Assembly: GCA_002494625.1 (NCBI GenBank)
Contig: DACH01000016.1
Location: 69,259-133,258 of the forward strand
Reading direction: 5' to 3'
Origin: Archaeoglobus sp. UBA234
GTDB taxonomy: Archaea > Halobacteriota > Archaeoglobi > Archaeoglobales > Archaeoglobaceae
DNA length: 64,000 bases
The notes under the pieces: generated by a model
Told to the model about the DNA's origin: nothing
The model's input: the letters and a program-made list of their open reading frames with translations, nothing else
Databases searched by the model: none
Position numbers and translations under genes: made by a program
Part shown: positions 1 through 8,565 of the stretch, one piece after another
Numbering within the stretch: position 1 is the first letter of the stretch
Layout: every line of letters begins with the position of its first letter

Positions 1-488
1 TTGTTGTATCCGGTCAACCTACATGTTGCATCATTTACATAGATGAACTTTCCATTTTTTATGACATATACTGGAGAAAGAGAGTCTGCTATGAGTGTCC
101 TGAAAAACTCCTCACTATCCTTGAGCTCATCTTCGAGAATTTTTGCCTGGGTAACATCGATCCAGTTGCCGAGTATGCAATCATCACCATTCAATACGAT
201 GGGTTTCATGAAGCCCCAGGCCCATCTTATCTTCTTATCTTTTCTGACATATCTGACCTCATAAAACGATTCTTTACCCATTTCAACCTCTTTAATGGCT
301 CTTTCGATAATTTTTCTGTCCTTGTCATAAACCAGTTCAAAATAGGATTCCATTGAATATAGCTCATCCTTAGTGTATTTTGTAGCTCTTTCGACAACTT
401 TGTTCACATAAACAAACTTATCTCCTTTTATAATAAAAATACCGGCGAGTGCCTCGTCAGCGATTTTCTCCCAGCTAACATCAAACAT
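1..488 (-). CDS. PAS-domain sensor protein, N-terminal part (runs off left edge)
   Basis: An open frame starts at an ATG (488-486) and stays open to the window edge, giving about 162 residues. Two PAS-like units are visible. The first (about residues 8-115) has the pattern ALAGIFIIKGDKFVYVNK and ends in GNWIDVTQ, the usual PAS/PAC exit. The second begins near residue 128 with FFRTLIADSLSPVYVI. There is no signal peptide or membrane segment before the first PAS, so it is probably a cytoplasmic sensor, either a histidine kinase or a PAS-only protein; the output domain lies outside the window. A TATA-like T-rich tract upstream (about 513-530 on the plus strand) fits a short leader. Confidence 0.8.
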   Translation of the reverse strand, partial: MFDVSWEKIADEALAGIFIIKGDKFVYVNKVVERATKYTKDELYSMESYFELVYDKDRKIIERAIKEVEMGKESFYEVRYVRKDKKIRWAWGFMKPIVLNGDDCILGNWIDVTQAKILEDELKDSEEFFRTLIADSLSPVYVIKNGKFIYVNDATCRLTGYN

Positions 489-590
489 TGCAGTTCAAAT
501 TTTGGAAATATGTTTTTAAGTTTTTTTCAATTGATGATGATGAAAAGTAACTAAAAAAGGATAAAGCAGATCTTAAATATTTTGAATAAA

Positions 591-2234
591 TCAGAAAACC
601 TGTGGTGCCTGGTACTCTCCAAAAACTTCTCTTAGAACATCCGTAATCTCACCAAGAGTTGCTCTTGCCTTTACACACTCGAGAATGTATGGCATCAGGT
701 TCTCTTCACCTTCTGCAGCCTTTTTGAGCTCTTCAAGAGCCAGATTAACCCTGGATTTGTCCCTAATTTCTCTGAATTTCTTTAGCCTTTCAATCTGCTT
801 TTTAACCATATTTTCATCTATTCTGAGGATTTCAAGCTGTATATCTTCTTCAATTTGGTACTTGTTCACTCCCACAACAGTAACCTCACCCTCGTCAATC
901 TTCCTTTGCTTCTCATAGGCAGATCTCTGAATCTCCCTCTGTACATATCCTGCCTCGATTGCTTTAACCATCCCACCCATCTCATCGATTTTCTCAATAT
1001 ATTTCATCGCCTCTTCCTCGATTTTATCCGTCAGCCACTCGACATAGTAACTTCCACCCAGCGGATCGACAACATCTGCAACACCACTTTCCTCTGCAAT
1101 TATCTGCTGTGTTCTCAGGGCAATTCTAACTGCTTTCTCGGTAGGAAGGCTTAGAGCCTCATCGAAGCTGTTGGTATGGAGACTCTGGGTTCCTCCAAGT
1201 ACGGCTGCAAGAGCCTGAATGGTAACCCTGATTATGTTGTTTTCAGGTTGCTGGGCTGTTAGAGTACATCCAGCCGTCTGCGTATGGAATCTAAGCATCA
1301 TTGATCTCGGATCTTTTGCTTCAAACCTTTCCTTCATTATTTTAGCCCATAATCTTCTTGCTGCTCTGAACTTTGCAACCTCCTCAAGCAGGTTGTTTCC
1401 TGCAGCAAAGAAAAAGCTAAGCCTCGGTGCGAACGAATCAACATTCATTCCCCTCTCGATAACCTTCTCCACATAGGTTATACCATCTGCAAGCGTAAAG
1501 GCTACCTCCTGCACCGGAGTAGCCCCAGCCTCCTCCATGTGATAGCCGGAAATTGATATGGAGTTCCATTTTGGTACCTCCTTTGCGCAGAACATGATTA
1601 TATCCGTTGCAAGTCTCAGAGATTCCTCAGGAGGGAAGATATATGTCCCTCTTGCAATGTACTCCTTTAGCATATCATTCTGAACGGTCCCTCTGAGGTT
1701 TGTTCTTGGAATCCCCTGTGATTCTGCAATGGCTATGTACATCGAGAGAACCTGTGCACAGGTTGAGTTGATCGTCATTGAAGTGGAAACCCTATCGAGG
1801 GGTATCTCACTGAATAGAGTTTCCATGTCCTCTATCGTATCAATCGCAACTCCAACTTTTCCGACTTCTCCGAGTGCCATGGGGTGATCAGAATCATATC
1901 CAATCTGGGTTGGTAGATCAAAGGCAACACTCAGTCCTGTCTGACCCTGTTCGAGCAAATATCTGTACCTTCTGTTGGTCTCCTCAGCGGTTCCAAATCC
2001 GGCATACTGTCTCATCGTCCATACTCTTCCCCTGTACATCGTTGGATAGACACCTCTTGTGAAGGGATAAACTCCAGGATAGGATAGCTTGGTCTCATAA
2101 TCGATGTCTATATCTTCCGGGGTGTAAACTCTGTCAACAAAAAACCCAGAGGTTGTGAAGAATTCCTTTTTCCTTTCACCCGCTTTTTCCAGAATGGGTT
2201 TAAGATGTTTCTCCTCCCACTCTTTTTTATTCAT
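591..2234 (-). CDS. Methylmalonyl-CoA mutase, large (catalytic) subunit
   Basis: 547 residues, the length of stand-alone archaeal catalytic subunits, with the B12 domain encoded separately at 4945-5364. It interconverts (R)-methylmalonyl-CoA and succinyl-CoA by a radical mechanism. The TMRQYAG motif near residue 72 carries the tyrosine, and ARGTYIFPP the arginine, that distinguish methylmalonyl-CoA from isobutyryl-CoA mutases; the latter have Phe and Gln. The B12-side histidine is in [11 protein letters not shown], and the conserved HTQTAGC and [10 protein letters not shown] blocks follow. A GAGGTGATG Shine-Dalgarno precedes the ATG. It is the last gene of a minus-strand run with epimerase, carboxyltransferase and biotin carrier, consistent with propionyl-CoA/odd-chain catabolism or succinyl-CoA conversion. 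Confidence 0.95.
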   Translation of the reverse strand: MNKKEWEEKHLKPILEKAGERKKEFFTTSGFFVDRVYTPEDIDIDYETKLSYPGVYPFTRGVYPTMYRGRVWTMRQYAGFGTAEETNRRYRYLLEQGQTGLSVAFDLPTQIGYDSDHPMALGEVGKVGVAIDTIEDMETLFSEIPLDRVSTSMTINSTCAQVLSMYIAIAESQGIPRTNLRGTVQNDMLKEYIARGTYIFPPEESLRLATDIIMFCAKEVPKWNSISISGYHMEEAGATPVQEVAFTLADGITYVEKVIERGMNVDSFAPRLSFFFAAGNNLLEEVAKFRAARRLWAKIMKERFEAKDPRSMMLRFHTQTAGCTLTAQQPENNIIRVTIQALAAVLGGTQSLHTNSFDEALSLPTEKAVRIALRTQQIIAEESGVADVVDPLGGSYYVEWLTDKIEEEAMKYIEKIDEMGGMVKAIEAGYVQREIQRSAYEKQRKIDEGEVTVVGVNKYQIEEDIQLEILRIDENMVKKQIERLKKFREIRDKSRVNLALEELKKAAEGEENLMPYILECVKARATLGEITDVLREVFGEYQAPQVF

Positions 2235-2267
2235 AAAACATCACCTCAAAAATCCCTCAGAACTAAA

Positions 2268-2711
2268 TCAGGAAACGAATGCCACAATATCACCGGCTGC
2301 AACTCTGTCTCCGGGGTTAACAACTAACTTTGTAATTCTGCCACTGACGGGAGAAGATATTGCATTCTCCATCTTCATTGCCTCCAGTATCAGTATATCC
2401 TCTCCTGCCTTTACCTCCTCACCCTCTTTTTTGAGAATCTTTGTAATTGTTCCAGCCATTGCCACTCTGATGGGAGTTCCTTCTCCTTCTATTTTCTCCT
2501 TTTCGACCTTAACTTCATCTTTAACCTCCGGTCTCTCCTCGATCTTACTGACGGACTCCTCAACTGCTCCAGCGTGAACAAATGGTGCAACCTCGCTTAT
2601 TCTGATTACTGTTTTTTTGTCACCCACAGTAACATTGAAAACATCTGGTTCCACTTCCTCAACATCAACCTCATACTTCTTTCCCTGAATGTAAACTTCG
2701 TATTTGACCAT
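2268..2711 (-). CDS. Biotin carboxyl carrier protein of acyl-CoA carboxylase/decarboxylase
   Basis: 147 residues from the ATG at 2711; the longer GTG start at 2720 overlaps the GGTGAG ribosome site and is less likely. The C-terminal 70 residues form a biotinyl domain with EAMKMEN, where the lysine carries biotin. The N-terminal part is a beta-rich carboxyltransferase-binding region ([19 protein letters not shown]), joined by a charged E/K linker around residues 65-80. It shuttles the carboxyl group to the carboxyltransferase encoded upstream (2864-4420). Neither biotin carboxylase nor a sodium-pump beta subunit is present locally, so the complex must be completed from elsewhere in the genome. 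Confidence 0.92.
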   Translation of the reverse strand: MVKYEVYIQGKKYEVDVEEVEPDVFNVTVGDKKTVIRISEVAPFVHAGAVEESVSKIEERPEVKDEVKVEKEKIEGEGTPIRVAMAGTITKILKKEGEEVKAGEDILILEAMKMENAISSPVSGRITKLVVNPGDRVAAGDIVAFVS

Positions 2712-2731
2712 TTTTCTCACCCTGATTCTAA

Positions 2732-2854
2732 TTAAAGGGTTCTGGAACTCAATTTCCAGTAGCTAAATCCTCTTCTAATCTCAGGTGGCTTCTCTCTTTC
2801 CGAGATGTACTTGTGTATCGCTGTAACAGCAGCAAGAAACTCTTCGGGACTCAT
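2732..2854 (-). CDS. 40-residue small protein resembling acyl-CoA carboxylase epsilon subunits
   Basis: The ORF starts at an ATG (2854-2852) behind GAGGTGATTTG, 10 bp after the carboxyltransferase stop and 20 bp before the biotin carrier. The protein begins [20 protein letters not shown] and ends with a tryptophan-bearing [11 protein letters not shown] tail. Known actinobacterial AccE/PccE epsilon subunits share this plan: a short EELAAL-type helix followed by a basic stretch with a conserved Trp near the C-terminus. The perfect ribosome site and operon position argue for a real gene. Assignment as an epsilon or assembly subunit of the carboxylase is an inference from layout and pattern only. 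Confidence 0.6.
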   Translation of the reverse strand: MSPEEFLAAVTAIHKYISEREKPPEIRRGFSYWKLSSRTL

Positions 2855-2863
2855 CAAATCACC

Positions 2864-4420
2864 TCATAGTGGGATGTTTCCATGCTTTTTCGGTGGGAGT
2901 TTCTCCCTCTTTGTCTCTATCACCCTCAATGCTGAAATTACTTTGCTTCTTGTGAATTTTGGATCAATTACATCGTCGATATACCCTCTTGCAGCTGCCC
3001 TGTATGGATTCGCAAACCTCTCTCTGTACTCTGCTATTTTCTGAAGTTTTGTTTCACTGGGGTTCTCTGAAGAGCTTATCTCTTTCCTGAAAACGATTTC
3101 AGCTGCCCCTTCTGGACCCATAACAGCTATTTCGGCAGTAGGATAGGCATAAACGATATCAGCACCGAGATGTTTGCTTCCCATGGCTATGTAAGCTCCC
3201 CCGTATGCCTTTCTCAGAATGATTGTAATCATTGGAACGGTAGCTTCACTGTAGGCAAAGAGGATCTTGGCACCATGTCTGATAATTCCTCCGTATTCCT
3301 GATCAACACCTGGCAGGTATCCGGGAACATCCATGAAGGTAATGATGGGGATGTTGAAGGCATCACAGAATCTCACGAACCTTGCAATCTTGTCGCTGGA
3401 GTTCACATCCAGTGTTCCTGCAAAGAACTTTGGATTGTTTGCCACAATTCCAACACTCTTTCCGTCCATTCTTGCAAACCCTACGGTTGCGTTCTGGGCA
3501 TAGTATGGGTGGATTTCCAGAAAATCTCCATTGTCTACAACAAGTCTGATTATATCTCTGACATCATAGGGTTTCTGGGGATCTTCGGGAAGTATGTCGT
3601 AAATCTGAGGTGTTGTTCTTGCGGGATCGTCATTGGTCTGAACAACGGGAGGGTCATCTAGGTTATTTAACGGAAGAAAACTTATGAGTTTTCTAACGAG
3701 CTTCAAAGCACCCACATCATCCTCTGCAACGAGATGACAGTTTCCACTTTTCACTGAATGGGCTTCCCAGCCACCAAGTACCTGAGGAGTAACCTCTTCT
3801 CCTGTAACAGTTTTAATTACACCCGGTCCTGTGATGAACATGTAGCAGCCAGGGTTCTTTGTCATCACAATAAAGTCTCCAATTGCAGGACTGTAAACAG
3901 CTCCACCAGCACATGGGCCCATTATGACACTTATCTGTGGTATTACTCCACTTGCGATGGTGTTTCTGTAGAATATATCCCCATATCCTTTGAGAGCATC
4001 CACACCCTCCTGAATCCTTGCTCCTCCTGAATCATTCAAGCCGATAATGGGTATTCCCATCTTCATCGCGAAGTCCATTATGTATGCTATCTTGTAACCA
4101 TGCATCTCTCCTAAACTGCCACCCATCACAGTGAAATCTTGGGCGAAAACTGCGACCGGCCTTCCATCTATCGTTCCATATCCTGTAACAACTCCATCTC
4201 CGGGTAGATCGAGTTTGTCAAGCCCAAAATCTGTATTCCTTTTCTCCACAAAGGGATTTATTTCGTTGAAGCTTCCTTTATCAAGCAGTATATCAATCCT
4301 TTCTCGTGCAGTCAGCTTACCAGCAGAATGCTGCTTTTCGATCTTTTTCTCTCCACCCATCTGTCTTATGTGCTCTTTTCTCTCATATACTTCATTAACG
4401 AGGTCTTTCATCTTTTTCAA
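2864..4420 (-). CDS. Methylmalonyl-CoA/propionyl-CoA carboxyltransferase (PccB/MmdA family)
   Basis: 518 residues with the two crotonase-type carboxyltransferase halves. The first contains GEMHGYKIAY, LNDSGGARIQEG and GPCAGGAVYSPA (oxyanion glycines); the second has FMDVPGYLPGV and KAYGGAYIAMGSK. This length and pattern fit PccB, MmdA and GcdA. It transfers CO2 between carboxybiotin and propionyl-CoA/methylmalonyl-CoA. A TTG start has GGAGGGG 5 nt upstream; an ATG three codons later is the alternative. Carboxylation versus decarboxylation cannot be told from this subunit. With mutase and epimerase next door the substrate is very probably the (S)-methylmalonyl-CoA/propionyl-CoA pair. Confidence 0.93.
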   Translation of the reverse strand: MKKMKDLVNEVYERKEHIRQMGGEKKIEKQHSAGKLTARERIDILLDKGSFNEINPFVEKRNTDFGLDKLDLPGDGVVTGYGTIDGRPVAVFAQDFTVMGGSLGEMHGYKIAYIMDFAMKMGIPIIGLNDSGGARIQEGVDALKGYGDIFYRNTIASGVIPQISVIMGPCAGGAVYSPAIGDFIVMTKNPGCYMFITGPGVIKTVTGEEVTPQVLGGWEAHSVKSGNCHLVAEDDVGALKLVRKLISFLPLNNLDDPPVVQTNDDPARTTPQIYDILPEDPQKPYDVRDIIRLVVDNGDFLEIHPYYAQNATVGFARMDGKSVGIVANNPKFFAGTLDVNSSDKIARFVRFCDAFNIPIITFMDVPGYLPGVDQEYGGIIRHGAKILFAYSEATVPMITIILRKAYGGAYIAMGSKHLGADIVYAYPTAEIAVMGPEGAAEIVFRKEISSSENPSETKLQKIAEYRERFANPYRAAARGYIDDVIDPKFTRSKVISALRVIETKREKLPPKKHGNIPL

Positions 4421-4535
4421 TTCAACCCCTCCGAATTATCCTCCATTCTGTTTTCATCTGGTCTTTTCATCTGATTTTTAGTCAGGTTTTTTATTTTGTT
4501 TGTTTCAATCTAGCTTTTTTGACAGCTTAGACGGT

Positions 4536-4931
4536 TTACCCTTCAACGAACTCCAGAAGCACGCCTTTCGTGCTTTTCGGATGAACAAAGGCAACTTTTT
4601 TACCACCAGCTCCGATTCTGGGCTTTTCGTCAATAAGAACCAATCCGTTTGCTTTTGCGTTTTCAAGAGCTTTTTCTATGTCCTCAACATTTACTGCAAT
4701 GTGGTGAACACCTTCTCCTCTTTTCTCGATGAACTTTGCAACTGCGCTGTCATCTGAAGTGGCTTCCAGAAGCTCAATCTTACTCTCTCCAACCGGTAGC
4801 ATTGCAACTCTGACTTTCTGTTCAGCAACCTCTTCTATCTCTTTGAGTTCGAAGCCGAGTTTTTTATAGAGATCAACCGCCTCATCAAGGTTTTTGACCG
4901 CAATACCGATGTGGTCGAACTTCTTAATCAT
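4536..4931 (-). CDS. mce: Methylmalonyl-CoA epimerase
   Basis: 131 residues, a glyoxalase/VOC-fold protein of the usual epimerase length. Two beta-alpha-beta-beta-beta modules are visible: [11 protein letters not shown] at the N-terminus and [14 protein letters not shown] at about residue 75. The metal ligands are the two histidines in these motifs plus a C-terminal glutamate in LLEFVEG. It interconverts (S)- and (R)-methylmalonyl-CoA, linking the carboxylase product to the mutase substrate, whose genes flank it in the same orientation. Confidence 0.93.
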   Translation of the reverse strand: MIKKFDHIGIAVKNLDEAVDLYKKLGFELKEIEEVAEQKVRVAMLPVGESKIELLEATSDDSAVAKFIEKRGEGVHHIAVNVEDIEKALENAKANGLVLIDEKPRIGAGGKKVAFVHPKSTKGVLLEFVEG

Positions 4932-4944
4932 ATAATCACCTCCA

Positions 4945-5364
4945 TCATGATCCTTTTTTCAGTCTGCTTGCATTATCCTTTATGAAAGAGATTATGGTCT
5001 CAAGAGGGGTTCCCGGACCGAAAATTCCAGAAAAACCGAGTTCTTTAAGTTTCTCAACATCATCTCTGGGTATGATCCCGCCTATCATCAGGATAACATC
5101 TCTGTTGGGCTCCAGACCCCTTTTCCTGAGTTCCTCGACAATGGCTGGAGTGAGCTCAAGGTGTGCACCGCTCAAAATGCTTACACCGACAACATCGACA
5201 TCTTCCTGAAGGGCGGTTTCTGCAATCTCAGACGGAGTTCTTCTTATCCCAGTGTAGATGACTTCAAATCCAGCATCTCTCAACGCCCTTGCAACAACCT
5301 TAGCTCCCCTATCATGCCCGTCCAGCCCGGGCTTTGCAACGAGAACCCTGATTTTCCTCTCCAA
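4945..5364 (-). CDS. Methylmalonyl-CoA mutase, small (B12-binding) subunit
   Basis: 139 residues forming a cobalamin-binding Rossmann domain. The signature [18 protein letters not shown] contains the DxHxxG motif whose histidine coordinates cobalt; [10 protein letters not shown] and MIGGIIP are the later B12-loop motifs. It pairs with the 547-residue catalytic subunit at 591-2234, a split architecture common in archaea. The start is a TTG with GGGGGTGG immediately upstream. First gene of the minus-strand operon; its promoter is in the 5365-5607 gap. Confidence 0.93.
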   Translation of the reverse strand: MERKIRVLVAKPGLDGHDRGAKVVARALRDAGFEVIYTGIRRTPSEIAETALQEDVDVVGVSILSGAHLELTPAIVEELRKRGLEPNRDVILMIGGIIPRDDVEKLKELGFSGIFGPGTPLETIISFIKDNASRLKKGS

Positions 5365-5607
5365 TCTTCCACCCCCTTAGAAAATGATTGTTAATTGTAG
5401 ATAGTTCCGGAAATTTAGATAAATATCTTTCGAAATAATCTCCTCCAGAACAATTTCATCTGGAGGTTTTAAAAGGCTGAATCCTTTGAAAATTCATACC
5501 TGGAATAGTACTTCACCTATCATTCATCACACCATCTGCACATCGTTTATTTCACCATAATCAGAAATTAAGATATATTTATTAACCAGAGGCTTCACTT
5601 CCAGATT
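5365..5607. promoter_or_regulatory. Divergent promoter region between the mutase operon and rmlA
   Basis: On the minus strand a BRE/TATA pair (CGAAAG then ATATTTATCT, about 5419-5435) lies about 60 bases before the TTG start of the mutase small subunit. On the plus strand GATATATTTATTA (about 5571-5583) lies about 30 nt before the rmlA ATG, so that message is probably almost leaderless. No gene is visible between them. Confidence 0.55.
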
Positions 5608-6663
5608 ATGAAGGCATTAATTCTTTCAGGCGGGCACGGCACAAGATTACGCCCCTTAACATACTCCCAGCAAAAACAGCTTATTCCGGTTGCGAACAAA
5701 CCGGTTCTATTTTATGCGATAGAGGATGTGATTGAGGCAGGAGTTGGGGAGATTGGTATAATACTTGGTCCCAATAAAGAGCAAGTAATTGAAACCGTTA
5801 ACTCGGTTGACTGGGATGCTGAAATTGAGTTCATATATCAGGGAGAGCCCAAGGGATTAGCCCATGCCATACTCGTGGCAGAGGAATTTCTGGGTAACGA
5901 TGAATTTGTTATGTATCTTGGAGATAACATTCTCCGAGATGGCATTGTTGATCACTCTGAAAAATTTAAAAATCTGGACCCAGACTCACTGATCCTTCTG
6001 ACTGAAGTTGAAGAACCTCAGAGGTTTGGAGTTGCAGATCTTGATGAGAAGGGCAGGGTTAAAAAGCTGATTGAGAAGCCCAAAGTTCCACCATCGAACT
6101 TTGCTTTGGCGGGGATATACTTCTTCAAACCGGTTATTCTTGAGGCATGCAAGAGCATAAAGCCATCCTGGCGTAATGAACTCGAGATAACTGATGCAAT
6201 CCAGTGGCTGATAGACAATGGATACAGGGTTGAGGCATCCATAGTGGAGGGTTGGTGGAAAGATACTGGCAAACCTGAGGACATTCTCGAGGCTAACAGA
6301 TTGATACTTGACGGAATAACTTCTAAAATGGAGGGAGAAATCACCGATTCCAAAATAATGGGTAGAGTTATAATTTCAGAAGGTACTGTGATAAAAAACT
6401 CTACAGTAAAAGGTCCCTGTATCATAGGAGAGGGATGTGAGGTGGTTGACTCATACATAGGTCCTTTCACTTCAATCGGAAGCGGTTGTACTGTGGTAGG
6501 AACAGAAATTGAGGATAGTGTAGTGATGGATGGAAGCGAGATTTATAACGCCGGTAGGATTGTTGAGAGTCTTATTGGCAAGAACGTGAAGATAAGGGAG
6601 ATGGATATGATGCCCAAAGGACACAGATTTATCGTAGGAGACAACTCAGAGATGACTCTATGA
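5608..6663 (+). CDS. rmlA: Glucose-1-phosphate thymidylyltransferase, long archaeal form
   Basis: 351 residues. The N-terminal nucleotidyltransferase domain (about 1-235) starts with the signature LILSGGHGTRLRPLTYSQQK and has EKP (IEKPKVPPSN) and a metal-site WWKDTGKPEDIL segment. The C-terminal 110 residues are a left-handed beta-helix of hexapeptide turns (VIKNSTVKGPCIIGEGC). This is the long RmlA form, close to 350 residues. It makes dTDP-glucose, or another NDP-sugar, at the head of the operon that supplies activated deoxysugar for the glycan genes that follow. Promoter directly upstream. Confidence 0.9.
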   Translation: MKALILSGGHGTRLRPLTYSQQKQLIPVANKPVLFYAIEDVIEAGVGEIGIILGPNKEQVIETVNSVDWDAEIEFIYQGEPKGLAHAILVAEEFLGNDEFVMYLGDNILRDGIVDHSEKFKNLDPDSLILLTEVEEPQRFGVADLDEKGRVKKLIEKPKVPPSNFALAGIYFFKPVILEACKSIKPSWRNELEITDAIQWLIDNGYRVEASIVEGWWKDTGKPEDILEANRLILDGITSKMEGEITDSKIMGRVIISEGTVIKNSTVKGPCIIGEGCEVVDSYIGPFTSIGSGCTVVGTEIEDSVVMDGSEIYNAGRIVESLIGKNVKIREMDMMPKGHRFIVGDNSEMTL

Positions 6664-6681
6664 TACGATGAGGTGGATAAA

Positions 6682-7701
6682 ATGCAGGTTCTTGTTACAG
6701 GTGGTGGTGGATATATTGGCTCGGTGCTCATAGAATTACTCCTTGAAAGAGGATACAGGGTTAAATGTCTCGATAGATTTTTCTTTGGAGAACAAACACT
6801 TTCAGAATTATCAGGAAATCCGAATCTCGAGATAATAAAAGATGATATTCGGTGGTTCGATCCCGGCATTCTGAATGGTGTGGATACTGTAATGGATTTA
6901 GCAGCCCTTTCAAATGATCCAAGTGGTGAACTCGATCCTGAGAAGACGATGGAAATTAACTACAAAGGAAGAGTTAGAGTCGCAAGTCTGGCAAAAAAGT
7001 ATGGAGTGGAGAGGTACATCTTAGCTTCATCCTGCAGTGTTTATGGATTCCAGGACGAAATTGTCTGCGAAACCTCCTCAACAAATCCACTGACTACATA
7101 TGCAAAAGCCAATTTGATGGCAGAACAGGATGTGATGCCTATGGCGGATGAAAGATTCTCTGTTACAGTTCTGAGACAGGCTACCGTCTATGGACTCTCA
7201 CCCCGGATGAGGTTTGATCTGGCTATAAATGGTATGGTTCTGGGATTTTACAAAAATGGGAAAATACCCATAATGAGGGATGGAACTCAGTGGAGACCAT
7301 TCGTTCATGTGAGAGATACTTCAAAAGCCTTCATCATGGTTATGGAAAGTGAAAAGGAAGTGGTGAACAGAGAAATTTTCAATGTTGGGAGTAATGAGCA
7401 AAATGTGCAGATACACCCCCTTGCAAAGTTAATCGCTGAATCCATAAATCTCCCATTCAACTTTGAGTGGTATGGCTCACCAGATAAGAGATCCTACAGG
7501 GTTGATTTCAGTAAAATTCACGATAAGCTGGGATTCAGAGCATCATACACTCCAAAAGAAGGAGCGAAAGAGGTTTATGACGCACTTGTTTCTGGAAAAA
7601 TAACAGATAACATCAAAACGAGGACTGTGGAGTGGTACAAGTACCTTCTGGAAGCCCAGAAGATTGTGAGGGAAGTTGAGATGAATGGTATAATACTCTG
7701 A
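6682..7701 (+). CDS. NAD-dependent nucleotide-sugar epimerase/dehydratase (extended SDR)
   Basis: 339 residues from the ATG at 6682, which sits 6 nt after GAGGTG; a GTG at 6673 is part of that ribosome site. The N-terminus VLVTGGGGYIGS is the dinucleotide-binding loop. The catalytic serine and tyrosine/lysine are in SSCSVYG and TYAKANL (YxxxK). It is an extended short-chain dehydrogenase acting on an NDP-sugar. Its position between rmlA and rmlD suggests that it takes the place of RmlB (4,6-dehydratase), but the sequence is not a standard RmlB, so an epimerase role is equally possible. Confidence 0.82.
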   Translation: MQVLVTGGGGYIGSVLIELLLERGYRVKCLDRFFFGEQTLSELSGNPNLEIIKDDIRWFDPGILNGVDTVMDLAALSNDPSGELDPEKTMEINYKGRVRVASLAKKYGVERYILASSCSVYGFQDEIVCETSSTNPLTTYAKANLMAEQDVMPMADERFSVTVLRQATVYGLSPRMRFDLAINGMVLGFYKNGKIPIMRDGTQWRPFVHVRDTSKAFIMVMESEKEVVNREIFNVGSNEQNVQIHPLAKLIAESINLPFNFEWYGSPDKRSYRVDFSKIHDKLGFRASYTPKEGAKEVYDALVSGKITDNIKTRTVEWYKYLLEAQKIVREVEMNGIIL

Positions 7702-7710
7702 GGTGGGAAC

Positions 7711-8565
7711 TTGAAGATTGCAGTTATTGGTATCGGACAGCTGGGAAGTGACATTCTGAAGGTGCTTGAAGAAAGTTATTCTGTTGTACCGCTTACTCAC
7801 AGTGAAATTGAGGTATCAGAGTACACGAGTTGTGGAATTCTGGAAGATATAAACCCTGATGTGGTGGTTAATACCGCAGCTTATCACAAAACTGATGAAT
7901 GCGAAGACAATCCCGAAAAAACTTTTTCCGTTAATGCAATTGGGGCAAGGAATGTTGCTCTCGTATGCGAGAAAATAGGAGCAGTTAACATCTATATCAG
8001 CACAGACTATGTATTTGATGGGGAAAAAGGCGAGCCATATACAGAAAGTGATATGCCAAATCCCATAAATGTATATGGTGTTAGCAAGTATGCGGGAGAG
8101 ATTTTCACAAAAAATATTTCCGGAAAATTCTACATTTTGAGAGTTTCCAGCCTCTACGGAAAAGCTGGAGCAAGAGGGAAAGGGGGTAACTTTGTTGAAA
8201 CAATGATTCAGAAGGCGAAAGAGGGAGTGGAGTTAAAGGTTGTGGATGACATTGTAATGTCTCCCACCTATACAAAGGATGTTGCTGAAGCCATCAAAGA
8301 AATACTCAGAAAGAATCTGGAGTATGGGATTTACCACATCACCAATGACGGTTATTGTTCATGGTATGAATTCGCAAGAACAATTTTTGATTTAGCAGGA
8401 ATTGATGCAAATCTTAAACCGATAACTTCTTCGGAATACCCAACCAAGGCAAAAAGACCAAAAAATTCTTCTTTAAATATTGGAAAGATAAAAAAGTCTG
8501 GTGTTGAGATGAGGCACTGGAAAGATGCTTTGGGTTCGTATCTTAAAGAGAAGGGTCACATATGA
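7711..8565 (+). CDS. rmlD: dTDP-4-dehydrorhamnose reductase
   Basis: 284 residues, normal for RmlD. The NAD(P)H loop GIGQLGSD is at the N-terminus, followed by NTAAYHKTDECEDNPE (the usual AAYTxVDxAE block), STDYVFDG and the catalytic YGVSKYAGE. It reduces dTDP-4-dehydro-L-rhamnose to dTDP-L-rhamnose. It starts with TTG after AGGTGGG. The stop overlaps the next gene by 4 bp (ATGA), implying translational coupling. Confidence 0.9.
   Translation: MKIAVIGIGQLGSDILKVLEESYSVVPLTHSEIEVSEYTSCGILEDINPDVVVNTAAYHKTDECEDNPEKTFSVNAIGARNVALVCEKIGAVNIYISTDYVFDGEKGEPYTESDMPNPINVYGVSKYAGEIFTKNISGKFYILRVSSLYGKAGARGKGGNFVETMIQKAKEGVELKVVDDIVMSPTYTKDVAEAIKEILRKNLEYGIYHITNDGYCSWYEFARTIFDLAGIDANLKPITSSEYPTKAKRPKNSSLNIGKIKKSGVEMRHWKDALGSYLKEKGHI

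Noticed and set aside
43..264. Plus-strand ORF of 73 codons at the left edge
   Set aside because: It is antisense to the PAS-domain gene, whose minus-strand frame is open to the edge and has clear domain motifs.
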